A stretch of 64,000 bases of DNA from Larix kaempferi. Lineage: Eukaryota > Streptophyta > Pinopsida > Pinales > Pinaceae. Where the stretch lies: contig BSBM01000106.1 in assembly GCA_027924585.1 (NCBI GenBank), forward strand, positions 40,840,001-40,904,000. The letters are read 5' to 3'. The notes below the pieces were generated by a model. The model made no database searches. It was not told the DNA's origin and saw only the letters and a program-made list of their open reading frames with translations. The translations under genes were made by a program, and so were the position numbers. Positions within the stretch are counted from its first letter, which is position 1. Every line of letters starts with the position of its first letter. Of this stretch, positions 35,955-45,800 are shown one piece after another.

Positions 35955-38900
35955 ATGGCTCCAAATACTAAGCTTGAAGACAAGCTAGAAGGCATAGAGA
36001 ATTTCCGGGCATGGAAATACAGAATTGGTCTCATTCTTGAGGAGAATGATCTTGCTCATTATATCAAGGAGGAAGTTGCAGAACCAGAAGATGATGAAGC
36101 CAAAGAAAAACACAGGAAGGACCTGATTAGGGCAAAGAGAATCATAGCTGATTCCATTAAAGACCACTTGATTCCCCAAGTGTCTTCCAAGAAGACTCCA
36201 AAGGAAATGTATGATGCCCTAGGAAGAATGTATGAAGGAAAGAACATCAACAGGAAGATGAATCTAAGGACTCAGTTGAAAAGTACCAAGATGCACAAAG
36301 GAGAATCCATTCAAGACTACTTCTCAAGAGTCTCTCTAATCAAAGAACAACTAGATGCCATTGGTGATACTCTTGATGAAGATGAACTTGTGATGACAGC
36401 TCTAAATGGTCTCACTAGACCTTGGGAGTCATTCATTCAAACTATGTGTGCCAGAAAAGAAAGTATGAAGTTTGATGTAGTATGGGAAGATTGTGTTCAA
36501 GAGGAGGCTAGGGTTGCCAACAGAGAAGCACTTCTCAAAGAGGATGACCAAGCTTTGGCCACCCACACCAAAAGAGGAAAGAGAGGCTACTTCAAGAAAG
36601 TGAACCACAAAAGGCCTCAACCCTCTCATAGATTCAAAAAGAAAGGGGGAGACATCTCCACAGTCCAATGCTTCAATTGTCTCAAGCTAGGACACTATGC
36701 CAGAGACTGTACCCTACCAGAGAAGAAGAAGAAAAGGTTTGTTCACAAAAGACATCATGCTCATATGGCAGAAGATGACAGTGAAGAAGAAGAAGAAGAA
36801 GAAGAAGAAGTGGAGGAAAGGCCTCAAAAGAAAAGATCTAAAGTAAAGAAAGAAGAACCAGAAGAATATGTACTATTTTCTGCTCTCTCTGGATCTGTGT
36901 CCCCTGGTGAAGGCACTTGGCTCATTGACAGTGGTGCTTCAAAGCACATGACAGGTCATAAGGAAACTCTCTCCAAGATTGAAGAGAAGTCTTCACCACA
37001 GAAGGTATCTCTAGGAGATGATTATCAATATCCCATCAAGGGAATTGGTGAAGCAAGCTACAAGCTTGATTCAGGAACACCTTTGAAGATGAAAGAAATT
37101 TTATATGTCCCAGGTTTAAAGAAGAATCTACTTTCTATCTCTGCACTAGACAAGAAAGGCTTTAGAGTAGCCTTCATAGATGGTCAAGTACTCATGTGGA
37201 CCAAAGGAAAATCAATCAAAGATGCAATTGTCATTGGTGAAGAAGAAGGAGGACTTTATAAACTCAAGGGTCATCCAGAATCTGCCCTTGCTCATGAAGT
37301 TTCTAGTCCCAGTGAGCTATGGCATAGAAGACTAGCTCACATTAACTATAAAGCTTTACCATATGTGAGTAAGATGGTTATAGGTTTGCCAAACTTGAAG
37401 GTTGATCATGATGGCTCATGTAAAGGATGCAAGAAAGGGAAGAATATCAAGAATCCCTTTCCGAAAAGTGAAACAAAGACTAAGGGTTCTCTAGAGCTAA
37501 TACACTCAGATGTATGTGGACCTATGCCTACCACATCTCTAAGTGGGTTTGAATACTATCTCTCTTTCATTGATGACTATTCAAGAAAAACTTGGATATA
37601 CTTCCTAAAGGGTAAGAATGAAGTCTTTGGAAAATTCAAAGAGTTCAAGGCTCTAATAGAAAACCTCTCAGACAAGAAAATCAAGATTCTCAGAACAGAT
37701 AATGGTGGAGAATATACTTCCAAGGAATTTGAAGAGTTCTGTAAAGAAGCTGGAATCAAAAGGGAACTAACCACTCCTTACAATCCCCAACAAAATGGGG
37801 TAGCTGAGAGGAAAAATAGAACCATCATGGAAGCTGTAAAGACTATGATACATGATCAAGACCTTCCCATGTATCTATGGGCTGAAGCAGCCAAGACAGC
37901 AGTATATGTTCAAAATAGACTATCTCATAGTGCTCTTGACTTCAAAACTCCAGAAGAAGTCTTTACAGGAAAGAAGCCTGAGGTAAGTCATCTCAAAATA
38001 TTTGGGTGTCCTGTGTACATACACATTCCAAAAGAAAAGAGATCCAAATTGGATCCCTCAGGTAAGAAGGGAATATTTGTTGGTTATTGTGAAACCTCCA
38101 AAGCCTTCAGAATCTACATACCAGGTTTCCATCATATAGAAATAAGTAGAGATGTTACCTTCGATGAGGAAGCAGCCCTCAAGAAATCTAGAAAGTGTCA
38201 ACTTGAAGAAGTTTATGAAGAAGATACATCTCCCAGAATCTCAGAGAATGCTCACATTCCTGAAGAGGACACACCAGAGGATCATGACATGCTGGAACCA
38301 CAAGAACCTCCTGTTACAGAATTGTCAAGGAAAAGAAGACCAGCATGGGCTAGAGACATTATTCAAGGAGCAGAAAGATATGGTGCTCCTGAAGGCTCCA
38401 CTAGAGAAAGAAAGAAACCAAAGTTAGTATCCAACTATATGGCCCTGATGTGTGATCTAGTGGATCAACTACCTACCAGCTATGAAGAGGCAGCTCAAAA
38501 GAAAGAATGGGTAGAAGCAATGACTGAAGAATATCAGTCAATAATGAAAAATGATGTTTGGGATATAGTTCCCAAACCAAAAGACAAAAGTGTGGTTTCT
38601 TCCAAATGGATCTTTAAAATAAAACATGCTGCGGATGGAAGTATTGAAAAATACAAAGCAAGATTTGTAGCCAGAGGTTTCTCTCAGAAGGAGGGAATTG
38701 ACTATGAAGAAACATTTGCACCAGTTGCTAGGTACACTTCAATTAGAACTATCATGGCTCTTGCATCCATGATGAAGTGGAAACTACATCAAATGGATGT
38801 TAAGACAGCTTTTCTGAATGGTGTAATTGAAGAAGAAGTATACATAGATCAACCACAAGGGTTTGAGGTAAATGACGGAAGGACTCATGTATGCAAACTG

Positions 38901-40013
38901 AAAAAGGCATTATATGGGTTGAAACAAGCTCCCAGAGCTTGGTACGGAAGGATTGATAATTTCTTAACTAGCATGGGCTTTACCAAAAGTAAAGCTGACC
39001 CAAACCTTTATCTCAAGGTGATGGATGATGAACCAGTTATACTTTTATTATATGTAGATGATCTATTTCTAACTGGAAATGAGAAACAAATCATTGAAAG
39101 CAAGAAGAAGCTTTCTTCAGAATTCGAGATGAAAGATCTCGGATTGATGCACTACTTCTTAGGATTAGAAGTGTGGCAAGAACCAAGAGGAATCTTTCTG
39201 AATCAAGGTAAGTATACTGTGGAAATTCTGAAGAGATTTGATATGTTGGAGTGTAAACCCATGGCCACTCCCATGGACTCCAACTTAAAGATTTTGGTTA
39301 ATGACTCATCAGAATTAGTGGACCTAACTTTATATAGACAGATCATTGGGTCACTAATGTACTTAACAAATACTAGACCAGATATATGCTTTGCTATAAA
39401 TACCCTAAGTCAGTATCTAGTAGAACCCAGAAAGGTTCATCTAATAGCTGCAAAGCATGTAATGAGGTACTTAAAAGGTACATTAGATTTTGGTTTACTC
39501 TATGATGGAAGTCATGAACTCAAGTTGCATGGTTACTCAGACTCTGATTGGGCAGGCAGTGTCTCAGACAGAAAAAGTACTTCAGGTGGATGTTATAGCC
39601 TTGGATCTGCCATGATCTCTTGGTTCAGCAAGAAACAATCCAGTGTAGCCCTCAGTTCTGCTGAGGCAGAATACATAGCTGCTTGCTCTGCCAGCTGTGA
39701 AGCTGTATGGCTTCGGAAACTGTTATCTGGGGTGTTTGACTTAGAAATGGATCCCACTATGATTATGTGTGATAATCAAAGCTGCATCAAGATGACAGAA
39801 AATCCTGTGTTCCATGATAAGTCAAAACACATAGAGATCCGATACTTCTATATTCGAGATATGGTGCAGAAAGGAGCTATCAAGCTTGAGTACGTGAGCA
39901 CTGAAGATCAAATTGCTGATATCCTTACCAAACCACTGTCTCGTGTGAAATTTGAATACTTTCGAGACAAGCTTGGTGTAGTTCAAAAGGACTCTCCTAG
40001 AAAGGGGGAGTAG
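35955..40013 (+). CDS. Intact Ty1/copia gag-pol polyprotein (1352 aa)
   Basis: The frame is open upstream to 35898, but the first ATG is at 35955, about 306 bases after the 5' LTR. Domains in order: gag (about residues 10-230; NFRAWKYRIGLILEENDLAH), CCHC knuckle at about 239-252 (CFNCLKLGHYARDC), an acidic Glu run at about 275-290, protease with DSGAS at 325, integrase zinc region (LWHRRLAHIN, then CKGCKKGK), integrase catalytic D519, D582 and E618 with DD35E spacing, reverse transcriptase with YVDD (1033-1036), and RNase H (SDSDWAG at about 1195; ADILTKPL near the end). PR-IN-RT-RH order defines copia. Together these activities copy the element RNA and insert the cDNA. No stop or frameshift interrupts it and all catalytic residues checked are present, so it may still be active. 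Lineage within copia is not certain. Confidence 0.97.
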   Translation: MAPNTKLEDKLEGIENFRAWKYRIGLILEENDLAHYIKEEVAEPEDDEAKEKHRKDLIRAKRIIADSIKDHLIPQVSSKKTPKEMYDALGRMYEGKNINRKMNLRTQLKSTKMHKGESIQDYFSRVSLIKEQLDAIGDTLDEDELVMTALNGLTRPWESFIQTMCARKESMKFDVVWEDCVQEEARVANREALLKEDDQALATHTKRGKRGYFKKVNHKRPQPSHRFKKKGGDISTVQCFNCLKLGHYARDCTLPEKKKKRFVHKRHHAHMAEDDSEEEEEEEEEVEERPQKKRSKVKKEEPEEYVLFSALSGSVSPGEGTWLIDSGASKHMTGHKETLSKIEEKSSPQKVSLGDDYQYPIKGIGEASYKLDSGTPLKMKEILYVPGLKKNLLSISALDKKGFRVAFIDGQVLMWTKGKSIKDAIVIGEEEGGLYKLKGHPESALAHEVSSPSELWHRRLAHINYKALPYVSKMVIGLPNLKVDHDGSCKGCKKGKNIKNPFPKSETKTKGSLELIHSDVCGPMPTTSLSGFEYYLSFIDDYSRKTWIYFLKGKNEVFGKFKEFKALIENLSDKKIKILRTDNGGEYTSKEFEEFCKEAGIKRELTTPYNPQQNGVAERKNRTIMEAVKTMIHDQDLPMYLWAEAAKTAVYVQNRLSHSALDFKTPEEVFTGKKPEVSHLKIFGCPVYIHIPKEKRSKLDPSGKKGIFVGYCETSKAFRIYIPGFHHIEISRDVTFDEEAALKKSRKCQLEEVYEEDTSPRISENAHIPEEDTPEDHDMLEPQEPPVTELSRKRRPAWARDIIQGAERYGAPEGSTRERKKPKLVSNYMALMCDLVDQLPTSYEEAAQKKEWVEAMTEEYQSIMKNDVWDIVPKPKDKSVVSSKWIFKIKHAADGSIEKYKARFVARGFSQKEGIDYEETFAPVARYTSIRTIMALASMMKWKLHQMDVKTAFLNGVIEEEVYIDQPQGFEVNDGRTHVCKLKKALYGLKQAPRAWYGRIDNFLTSMGFTKSKADPNLYLKVMDDEPVILLLYVDDLFLTGNEKQIIESKKKLSSEFEMKDLGLMHYFLGLEVWQEPRGIFLNQGKYTVEILKRFDMLECKPMATPMDSNLKILVNDSSELVDLTLYRQIIGSLMYLTNTRPDICFAINTLSQYLVEPRKVHLIAAKHVMRYLKGTLDFGLLYDGSHELKLHGYSDSDWAGSVSDRKSTSGGCYSLGSAMISWFSKKQSSVALSSAEAEYIAACSASCEAVWLRKLLSGVFDLEMDPTMIMCDNQSCIKMTENPVFHDKSKHIEIRYFYIRDMVQKGAIKLEYVSTEDQIADILTKPLSRVKFEYFRDKLGVVQKDSPRKGE

Positions 40014-40127
40014 CATGGTTCCTGATGACAAGCAAGTCTCATCAACAATGAGACTTCACCTAGTCACTTAGAAATAGTTAGATTTAGGACTATTTTATTT
40101 TCATTTAGTTTCACTTATACATGATTT

Positions 40128-40660
40128 GATGATAGATGTATTAGTGAGAATACATGCTAGATATATCCATGCTTTTGATGTTAGATGTATATATGATTTT
40201 GATGATAGATGTATTAGTGAGAATACATGCTAGATTTATACATGCTTTTGATGTTAAATGTATACATGATTTTGATGATAGATGTATTAGTGAGAATACA
40301 TGCTAGATGTATACATGCTTTTGATGTTAGATGTATACATGATTTTGATGATAGATGTATTAGTGAGAATACATGCTAGATGTATACATGCTTTTGATGT
40401 TAGATGTATATATGATTTTGATGATAGATGTATTAGTGAGAATACATGCTGGATGTATACATGCTTTTGATGTTAGATGTATACATGATTTTGATGATAG
40501 ATGTATTAGTGAGAATACATGCTAGATATATACATGCTTCTGATGTTAGATGTATATATGATTTGATGATAGATGTATTAGTGAGAATACATGCTTTTGA
40601 TGACAGATGTATACATGCTTTTAGATGTATTAGTAAGAATACATGCTTTTGATATATGAC
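40128..40660 (+). repeat. 73-bp tandem array in the copia 3' region
   Basis: Starts of GATGATAGATGTATTAGTGA fall at 40128, 40201, 40274, 40347, 40420, 40493 and 40565, giving a period of 73 (last 72), and then shortened units follow. Units are rich in ATGTAT and ACATGC words. The array begins about 110 bases after the gag-pol stop. Confidence 0.95.
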
Positions 40661-40744
40661 GTATACATGCTGTTGATGCTAGATATTGATTATGTACTTG
40701 TATGGATGAGGATACTTGTACTTGTATTGATGAGAATACAGATT

Positions 40745-41140
40745 GAGGGGATTGAATCATCCCTGGACTTTCAGTCCTAAAGAGAGCCGTAGACGTGAGG
40801 TCTCCGAGAATGAAGTCCTTAGTGGACAGTTGAGGGGATTGAATCATCCCTGGACTTTCAGTCCTAAAGAGAGCCGTAGACGTGAGGTCTCCGAGAATGA
40901 AGTCCTTAGTGGACAGTTGAGGGGATTGAATCATCCCTGGACTTTCAGTCCTAAAGAGAGCCGTAGACGTGAGGTCTCCGAGAATGAAGTCCTTAGTGGA
41001 CAGTTGAGGGGATTGAATCATCCCTGGACTTTCAATCCTAAAGAGAGCCGTAGACATGAGGTCTCCGAGAATGAAGTCCTTAGCGGACAGTTGAGGGGAT
41101 TGGATCATCCCTGGACTTTCAGTCCTAAAGAGAGCCGTAG
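40745..41140 (+). repeat. 87-bp tandem array in the copia 3' region
   Basis: GAGGGGATTGAATCATCCC starts at 40745, 40832, 40919, 41006 and (variant) 41093: five units of 87 bases, the first three nearly identical. Because 87 is divisible by three, a 137-codon frame stays open with a 29-residue repeat. The unit is recognisably related to the following 84-base unit (shared GGGGATTG, CGTAGAC and GTCTCCGA words). Confidence 0.97.
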
Positions 41141-41645
41141 ACTGGGTCTCCGATAATGAAATCCTGAATGAACAGGTAGGGGATTGTATCGTCCCCGGAC
41201 TGAGGTCCCAGAATAGAACCGTAGACTGGGTCTCCGATAATGAAATCCTGAATGAACAGGTAGGGGATTGTATCGTCCCCGGACTGAGGTCCCAGAATAG
41301 AACCGTAGACTGGGTCTCCGATAATGAAATCCTGAATGAACAGGTAGGGGATTGTATCATCCCCGGACTGAGGTCCCAGAATAGAACCGTAGACTGGGTC
41401 TCCGATAATGAAATCCTGAATGAACAGGTAGGGGATTGTATCGTCCCCGGACTGAGGTCCCAGAATAGAACCGTAGACTGGGTCTCCGATAATGAAATCC
41501 TGAATGAACAGGTAGGGGATTGTATCGTCCCCGGACTGAGGTCCCAGAATAGAACCGTAGACTGGGTCTCCGATAAATGAAGTCCTGAATGAACAGGCAG
41601 GGGATTGCATCGTCCCCGGACTGAGGTCCCAGAATTGATCCGTAG
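41141..41645 (+). repeat. 84-bp tandem array in the copia 3' region
   Basis: ACTGGGTCTCCGATAATGAA starts at 41141, 41225, 41309, 41393, 41477 and 41561, an exact period of 84. The units are almost identical; the last is diverged and runs out near 41645. The divisible-by-three period leaves long frames open on both strands, which I do not take as genes. Confidence 0.97.
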
Positions 41646-41730
41646 ACTGAAGTCTCCGAGAACTGGAGATTGGATTGTATCATCCATGGACCTATGTCCT
41701 AAAAGGAGCAGGATTGATCATCCTAGGAAT

Positions 41731-42335
41731 ATGATCGTGTGACGACGATGCTGATGATCGTGTGACGACGATGCTGATGATCGTGTGACGACGATGCTGA
41801 TGATCGTGTGATGACGATGCTGATGATCGTGTGATGACGATGCTGATGATCGTGTGATGACGATGCTGATGATCGTGTGATGACGATGCTGATGATCGTG
41901 TGACGACGATGCTGATGATCGTGTGACGACGATGCTGATGATCGTGTGAGGACGATGCTGATGATCGTGTGATGACGATGCTGATGATCGTGTGATGACG
42001 ATGCTGATGATCGTGTGATGACGATGCTGATGATCGTGTGATGACGATGCTGATGATCGTGTGATGACGATGCTGATGATCATGTGATGATGATGCTGAC
42101 GATCGTGTGATGACGATGCTGATGATCGTGTGATGACGATGCTGATGATCATGTGATGATGATGCTGACGATCGTGTGACGACGATGCTGATGATCATGT
42201 GATGATGATGCTGATGATCGTGTGACAACGATGCTGATGATCGTGTGATGACGATGCTGATGACGATGCTGATGATCGTATGATGGCGATGTTGATGATC
42301 GTATGATGACGATGCTGATGACGATGCCGATGATC
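41731..42335 (+). repeat. 23-bp minisatellite in the copia 3' region
   Basis: About 26 units of GATCGTGTGATGACGATGCT plus GAT, at 41733, 41756, 41779 and so on. Variation is mainly TGACGACG versus TGATGACG, and a few units are shortened near 42260-42330. The array ends about 140 bases before the polypurine tract. Confidence 0.97.
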
Positions 42336-42470
42336 GGATTGATATCGACACTGTTCCAGTAACTGGTTGAGTTACTGATGAAGATGAATTGAAGAAAGCT
42401 TCCGATGATTTGTAGATGTATCATATATGATGACTCCTTGCTCTTGCAGATGTTGTTATAATATCCTTCT

Positions 42471-42483
42471 TGTTAAGGGGGAG
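42471..42483 (+). promoter_or_regulatory. Copia polypurine tract
   Basis: TTAAGGGGGAG lies directly before the 3' LTR start at 42484. It is the expected plus-strand primer and shows that the tandem arrays are inside the element. Confidence 0.9.
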
Positions 42484-42970
42484 TGTTGAATATTGTAACT
42501 TCAAAGAATATTATATTTGTACTTTATTATTCCGGAGATGGTTCATTCCTCCGAGGTAACCCTATCATGTATCTGGAGATGTTTATTCCTCCAGGGGTTT
42601 GTATTAACTAGGGTTATTAGACCCACCATGTGTGGGTCGGCCCGGAAGTTATATTTTAGGGGTTATTAGACTTCTCCAGGTGAGGTCGGCCCCATTAGTC
42701 TTTTAGTCAGTTGGGAGTCAAGTATAAATAGAGGAGGTGAACTCCTCATTAGATTATTCACTCACTTGTGGAAGAGTGCGCACTAGTTGAGGAGATCTGC
42801 TAAGGAGTCAAGGAGAAGGAGCACATCTTGTATTTTGGTTGATCATCTTATTGAGGAAAGCTTTGCTGGGTTTTCTACCCCATGAGGGTTTCCCAGGGTA
42901 TATTGTGTGTCTATCTTGTGATTGTGTTTCTTTCAGAGATCTTGTTTGTCTATTTGGTTTAAACTTAACA
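42484..42970 (+). repeat. Copia 3' LTR
   Basis: 487 bases, matching 35162-35648 with one difference seen. It is followed by the target duplication TTACC and resumption of the gypsy pol reading. Confidence 0.97.
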
Positions 42971-42975
42971 TTACC

Positions 42976-45760
42976 TCCTAAAAGAGATTTAGATTTTACC
43001 ATCGAGTTAGTACCATGAGCAGTACCAAATTCTAAAGCTCCATATAGGATGAATATACTGGAATTAAACGAATTAAAATCACAGTTGAAGGAAATGATTG
43101 ATAAGAATTATATAATACCCAGCGTGTCTCCTTGGGGAGCACCTATTATATTTGTTAAGAAGAAAGATGGAACCCTAAGACTGTGCATAGATTATCGCCA
43201 GCTTAATAAGATGACAATCAAGAATCGATATCTGTTGCTCCGCATAGACCATCTATTTGATCAGCTGCGTGGAGCAACGATCTTTTCGAAAATTGATCTA
43301 AGGTCAGGATATCATCAAGTGCGGGTTAAGGATGAAGATATTTTCAAGACAACTTTCAGAACTCGATATGGACATTACGAGTTCGTAGTCATTCCATTTG
43401 GCTTGACTAATGCCGTGGCTGTATTTATGTGTTTGATGAACCATATTCTGCACAAATACTTAGATAAGTTTGCAGTTGTGTTTATAGATGACATTTTAGT
43501 ATATTCTAAAAGCAAAGAAGAACATGATGAACATCTATGGATTATCTTACAAGTTCTGAGAGATCATCAACTATACGCTAAGTTTAGTAAGTGTGATTTC
43601 CACAAGGACATAATTCAGTATTTAGGACACATAATTTCTAAAGAAGGAATCTCAGTTGACCCCGAAAAGATAAAGGCCATTAATGACTAGATGGTTCCAA
43701 AGGATGTGTCGGATGTAAGATCATTTATGGGTATTACTGGATATTACAGAAAATTTATAGAGGGTTTTTCGAAGATTGCAAACCCCATAACCTCCTTGCA
43801 GAAGAAAGGGAAGAAATTTGTGTGGGATCAGAAATGTTCTGACAGATTTAAGAAGCTAACAGAATTATTGACTACAACACCTATCTTGAGGATAGAAAAT
43901 CCTAACAAGGATTTTATAGTTTGCACAGATGCATGTAATGACGGACTCGGTGGAGTCCTAACACAAGAAGGGCATGCTGTGGCATACGAATTTAGAAAAC
44001 TGAAAATACATGAGAATAATTACTCTACTTATGATTTAGAGTTATTAGCAGTAATTCATGCCTTAAAAATGTGGTGTCATCACCTTATTGGTAGAAAATT
44101 TACCTTATTGACAGACAACATGGGTCTAAAAATTTTATTATATCAGACAAATCTGAACCCTAGACAATCTAGATGGTTAACTTTCTTAAGTGAGTATGAT
44201 TTCGAAATTCAGCATATTAAAGGGAAAGAGAACAAGGTTGCAGATGCATTGAGTCGTAAAGCAAAATTGAATTTTATTTCAGCCATCAGTACTTACTCAA
44301 TAGATTTATAAAATCAGATCCTTGAAAGGAGTGAAACGGATGAAGAATACAGAAAATTAAAGGAAAAGACAACAAATAACAGTTCTGAAAATTCTATGGC
44401 AGATTACAAAATGAAGGAAAATGGACTTTTGCTATACAAAAACAGATTGTATGTACCTAACATACCAGAGGTAAAAATTCTAATTTTAAATGAGATGCAC
44501 AAAAGCCATTACTCTGGCCATCCAGGTTATCAGAAGACCATTACTATGCTAAGGAAATAATACTATTGGCCCAAAATGAAAGATGAAGTAGCAGAGTACA
44601 TAGCTAAATGTTTGGATTGTCAAAAAGTGAAAGTTGAACACCAACATCCCGCCGGATTGTTACATCCATTACCTATACCGAGTTGGAAATGGGAAGTGAT
44701 AAGCATAGACTTTATTACTGGACTACCCAAAAATCAGAAACAAAATGACTCTATCATGGTGGTAGTAGACAAGATGAGCAAAGCAACACACTTTATACCT
44801 GTGAAAACTACTCATAAAGCTCCAGACATTGCAGAAATCTTCATGAAGCAAAATTTTCAACTACATGGTATACCGAAAGTGATAATTTCAGATCGTGACT
44901 CTAAGTTTACGGGAAACTTTTGGAGATATTTGTTTAAAGGGTTGAATACAACCTTAAATTTAAGCACAACATTTCATCCACAAACTGATGGACAAACATA
45001 AATGGTGAATCAGGTTTTGGAAGACTTACTGAGAATGTATGTTAAGGATCATCCTGGTAAGTGGGAAAACTACTTACACTTAGCAGAGTTTGCATATAAT
45101 GACCATTATCATGCATCATCCAGACTTAGCCCATTTGAAATTCTTTATGGTAGGAAATGTGATACACCTGTTTCTTGGAATGACCCAGCAAATAGAGTTG
45201 TTTTAGGACCTGAATTGTTGCAGGAGTTAGAACTAATTGTGAAACAGGTATAAGGAAATTTAAAAGATGCCCAAGATAGGCAAAAGAGTTAAGTAGATAT
45301 AAAAATGACTCATAAAGAGTTATAGGTTGGTGAACATGTGTTCCTCAAGGTAAGACCGAAAAAGAGTTCATTGAAATTGGGAAGCTGTGCCAAGTTGGCA
45401 CCCAAGTATTGTGGTCCTTTCGAAATATTTTCCAAGGTTGGACCAGTGGCATACCAACTAGATTTGCCACCAAATTTAAAAATACATAATGTTTTTCATA
45501 TATCATTTTTAAAGAAGTATGTACACGATGCTACTCATGTTGTAAACTAGAATGATGTACAGGAGGGAGAAGACGAAGATTTTCAGGTGGAACCGGACTG
45601 TATCCTTGAAAGGAGGGAAACTCTGCTCCGGAATCGCACCATTGGGAAAGTGAAGGTGCAATGGAAGCACCTTAGCCTAGAAGAGGCAACCTGGGAGTTG
45701 AAGAGTAGTATGCAGGCAGCATACCCAACTCTATTTCAGGAACACTCAGAGAGTGATTAA
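42976..45760 (+). pseudogene. Gypsy RT-RNase H-integrase-chromodomain, broken
   Basis: This is the continuation of the pol interrupted at 35156. RT spans about 42976-43690 with [21 protein letters not shown] and the FIDD catalytic motif at 43481-43492. RNase H follows (TDACNDGLGGVL, then TDNMGLKIL) to the TAA near 44309. Integrase has HKSHYSGH and CLDC zinc ligands (44503-44621) and catalytic Asp codons at 44708 and 44891. At the glutamate position (DD35E spacing) there is TAA (44999-45001). The C-terminal part (EPDCILERRE, KVQWKHLSLEEATWE) is chromodomain-like and ends at TAA 45758. Further stops lie at about 43016, 43688, 44558, 45251 and 45290. Few frame changes are needed, so decay is mostly by substitutions. 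Only mobilisation in trans would be possible. Confidence 0.92.
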
Positions 45761-45786
45761 CCAACATCAAGGACGATGTTGAGACT

Positions 45787-45800
45787 TAAGGGGGGGTGTA
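45787..45800 (+). promoter_or_regulatory. Gypsy polypurine tract
   Basis: AAGGGGGGGTGTA ends at the 3' LTR start. It is the expected plus-strand priming site. Confidence 0.85.

Larger units (their letters stand above)
35162..42970 (+). mobile_element. Complete Ty1/copia element nested in the gypsy pol
   Basis: LTRs of 487 bases at 35162-35648 and 42484-42970 start TGTTGAATAT and end AACTTAACA. The duplication TTACC flanks the insertion (35157-35161 and 42971-42975). By eye I find one LTR difference (GGGATTC versus GGGAGTC). A primer site, an intact gag-pol frame and a polypurine tract are present. It therefore looks young and potentially autonomous. Between the gag-pol stop (40013) and the 3' LTR lie about 2.47 kb, most of it tandem arrays of four unit types; such a region is not usual in copia elements. 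Confidence 0.97.

Noticed and set aside
40128-42335. CRISPR-like direct repeats
   Set aside because: Units are head-to-tail with no unique spacers, and the context is a eukaryotic retrotransposon.
40578-42424. Large repetitive frames (137, 161, 219 and 369 residues) in the copia 3' region
   Set aside because: They arise from 87- and 84-bp units (divisible by three) and the 23-bp minisatellite. Overlapping frames on both strands are open, which argues against coding.
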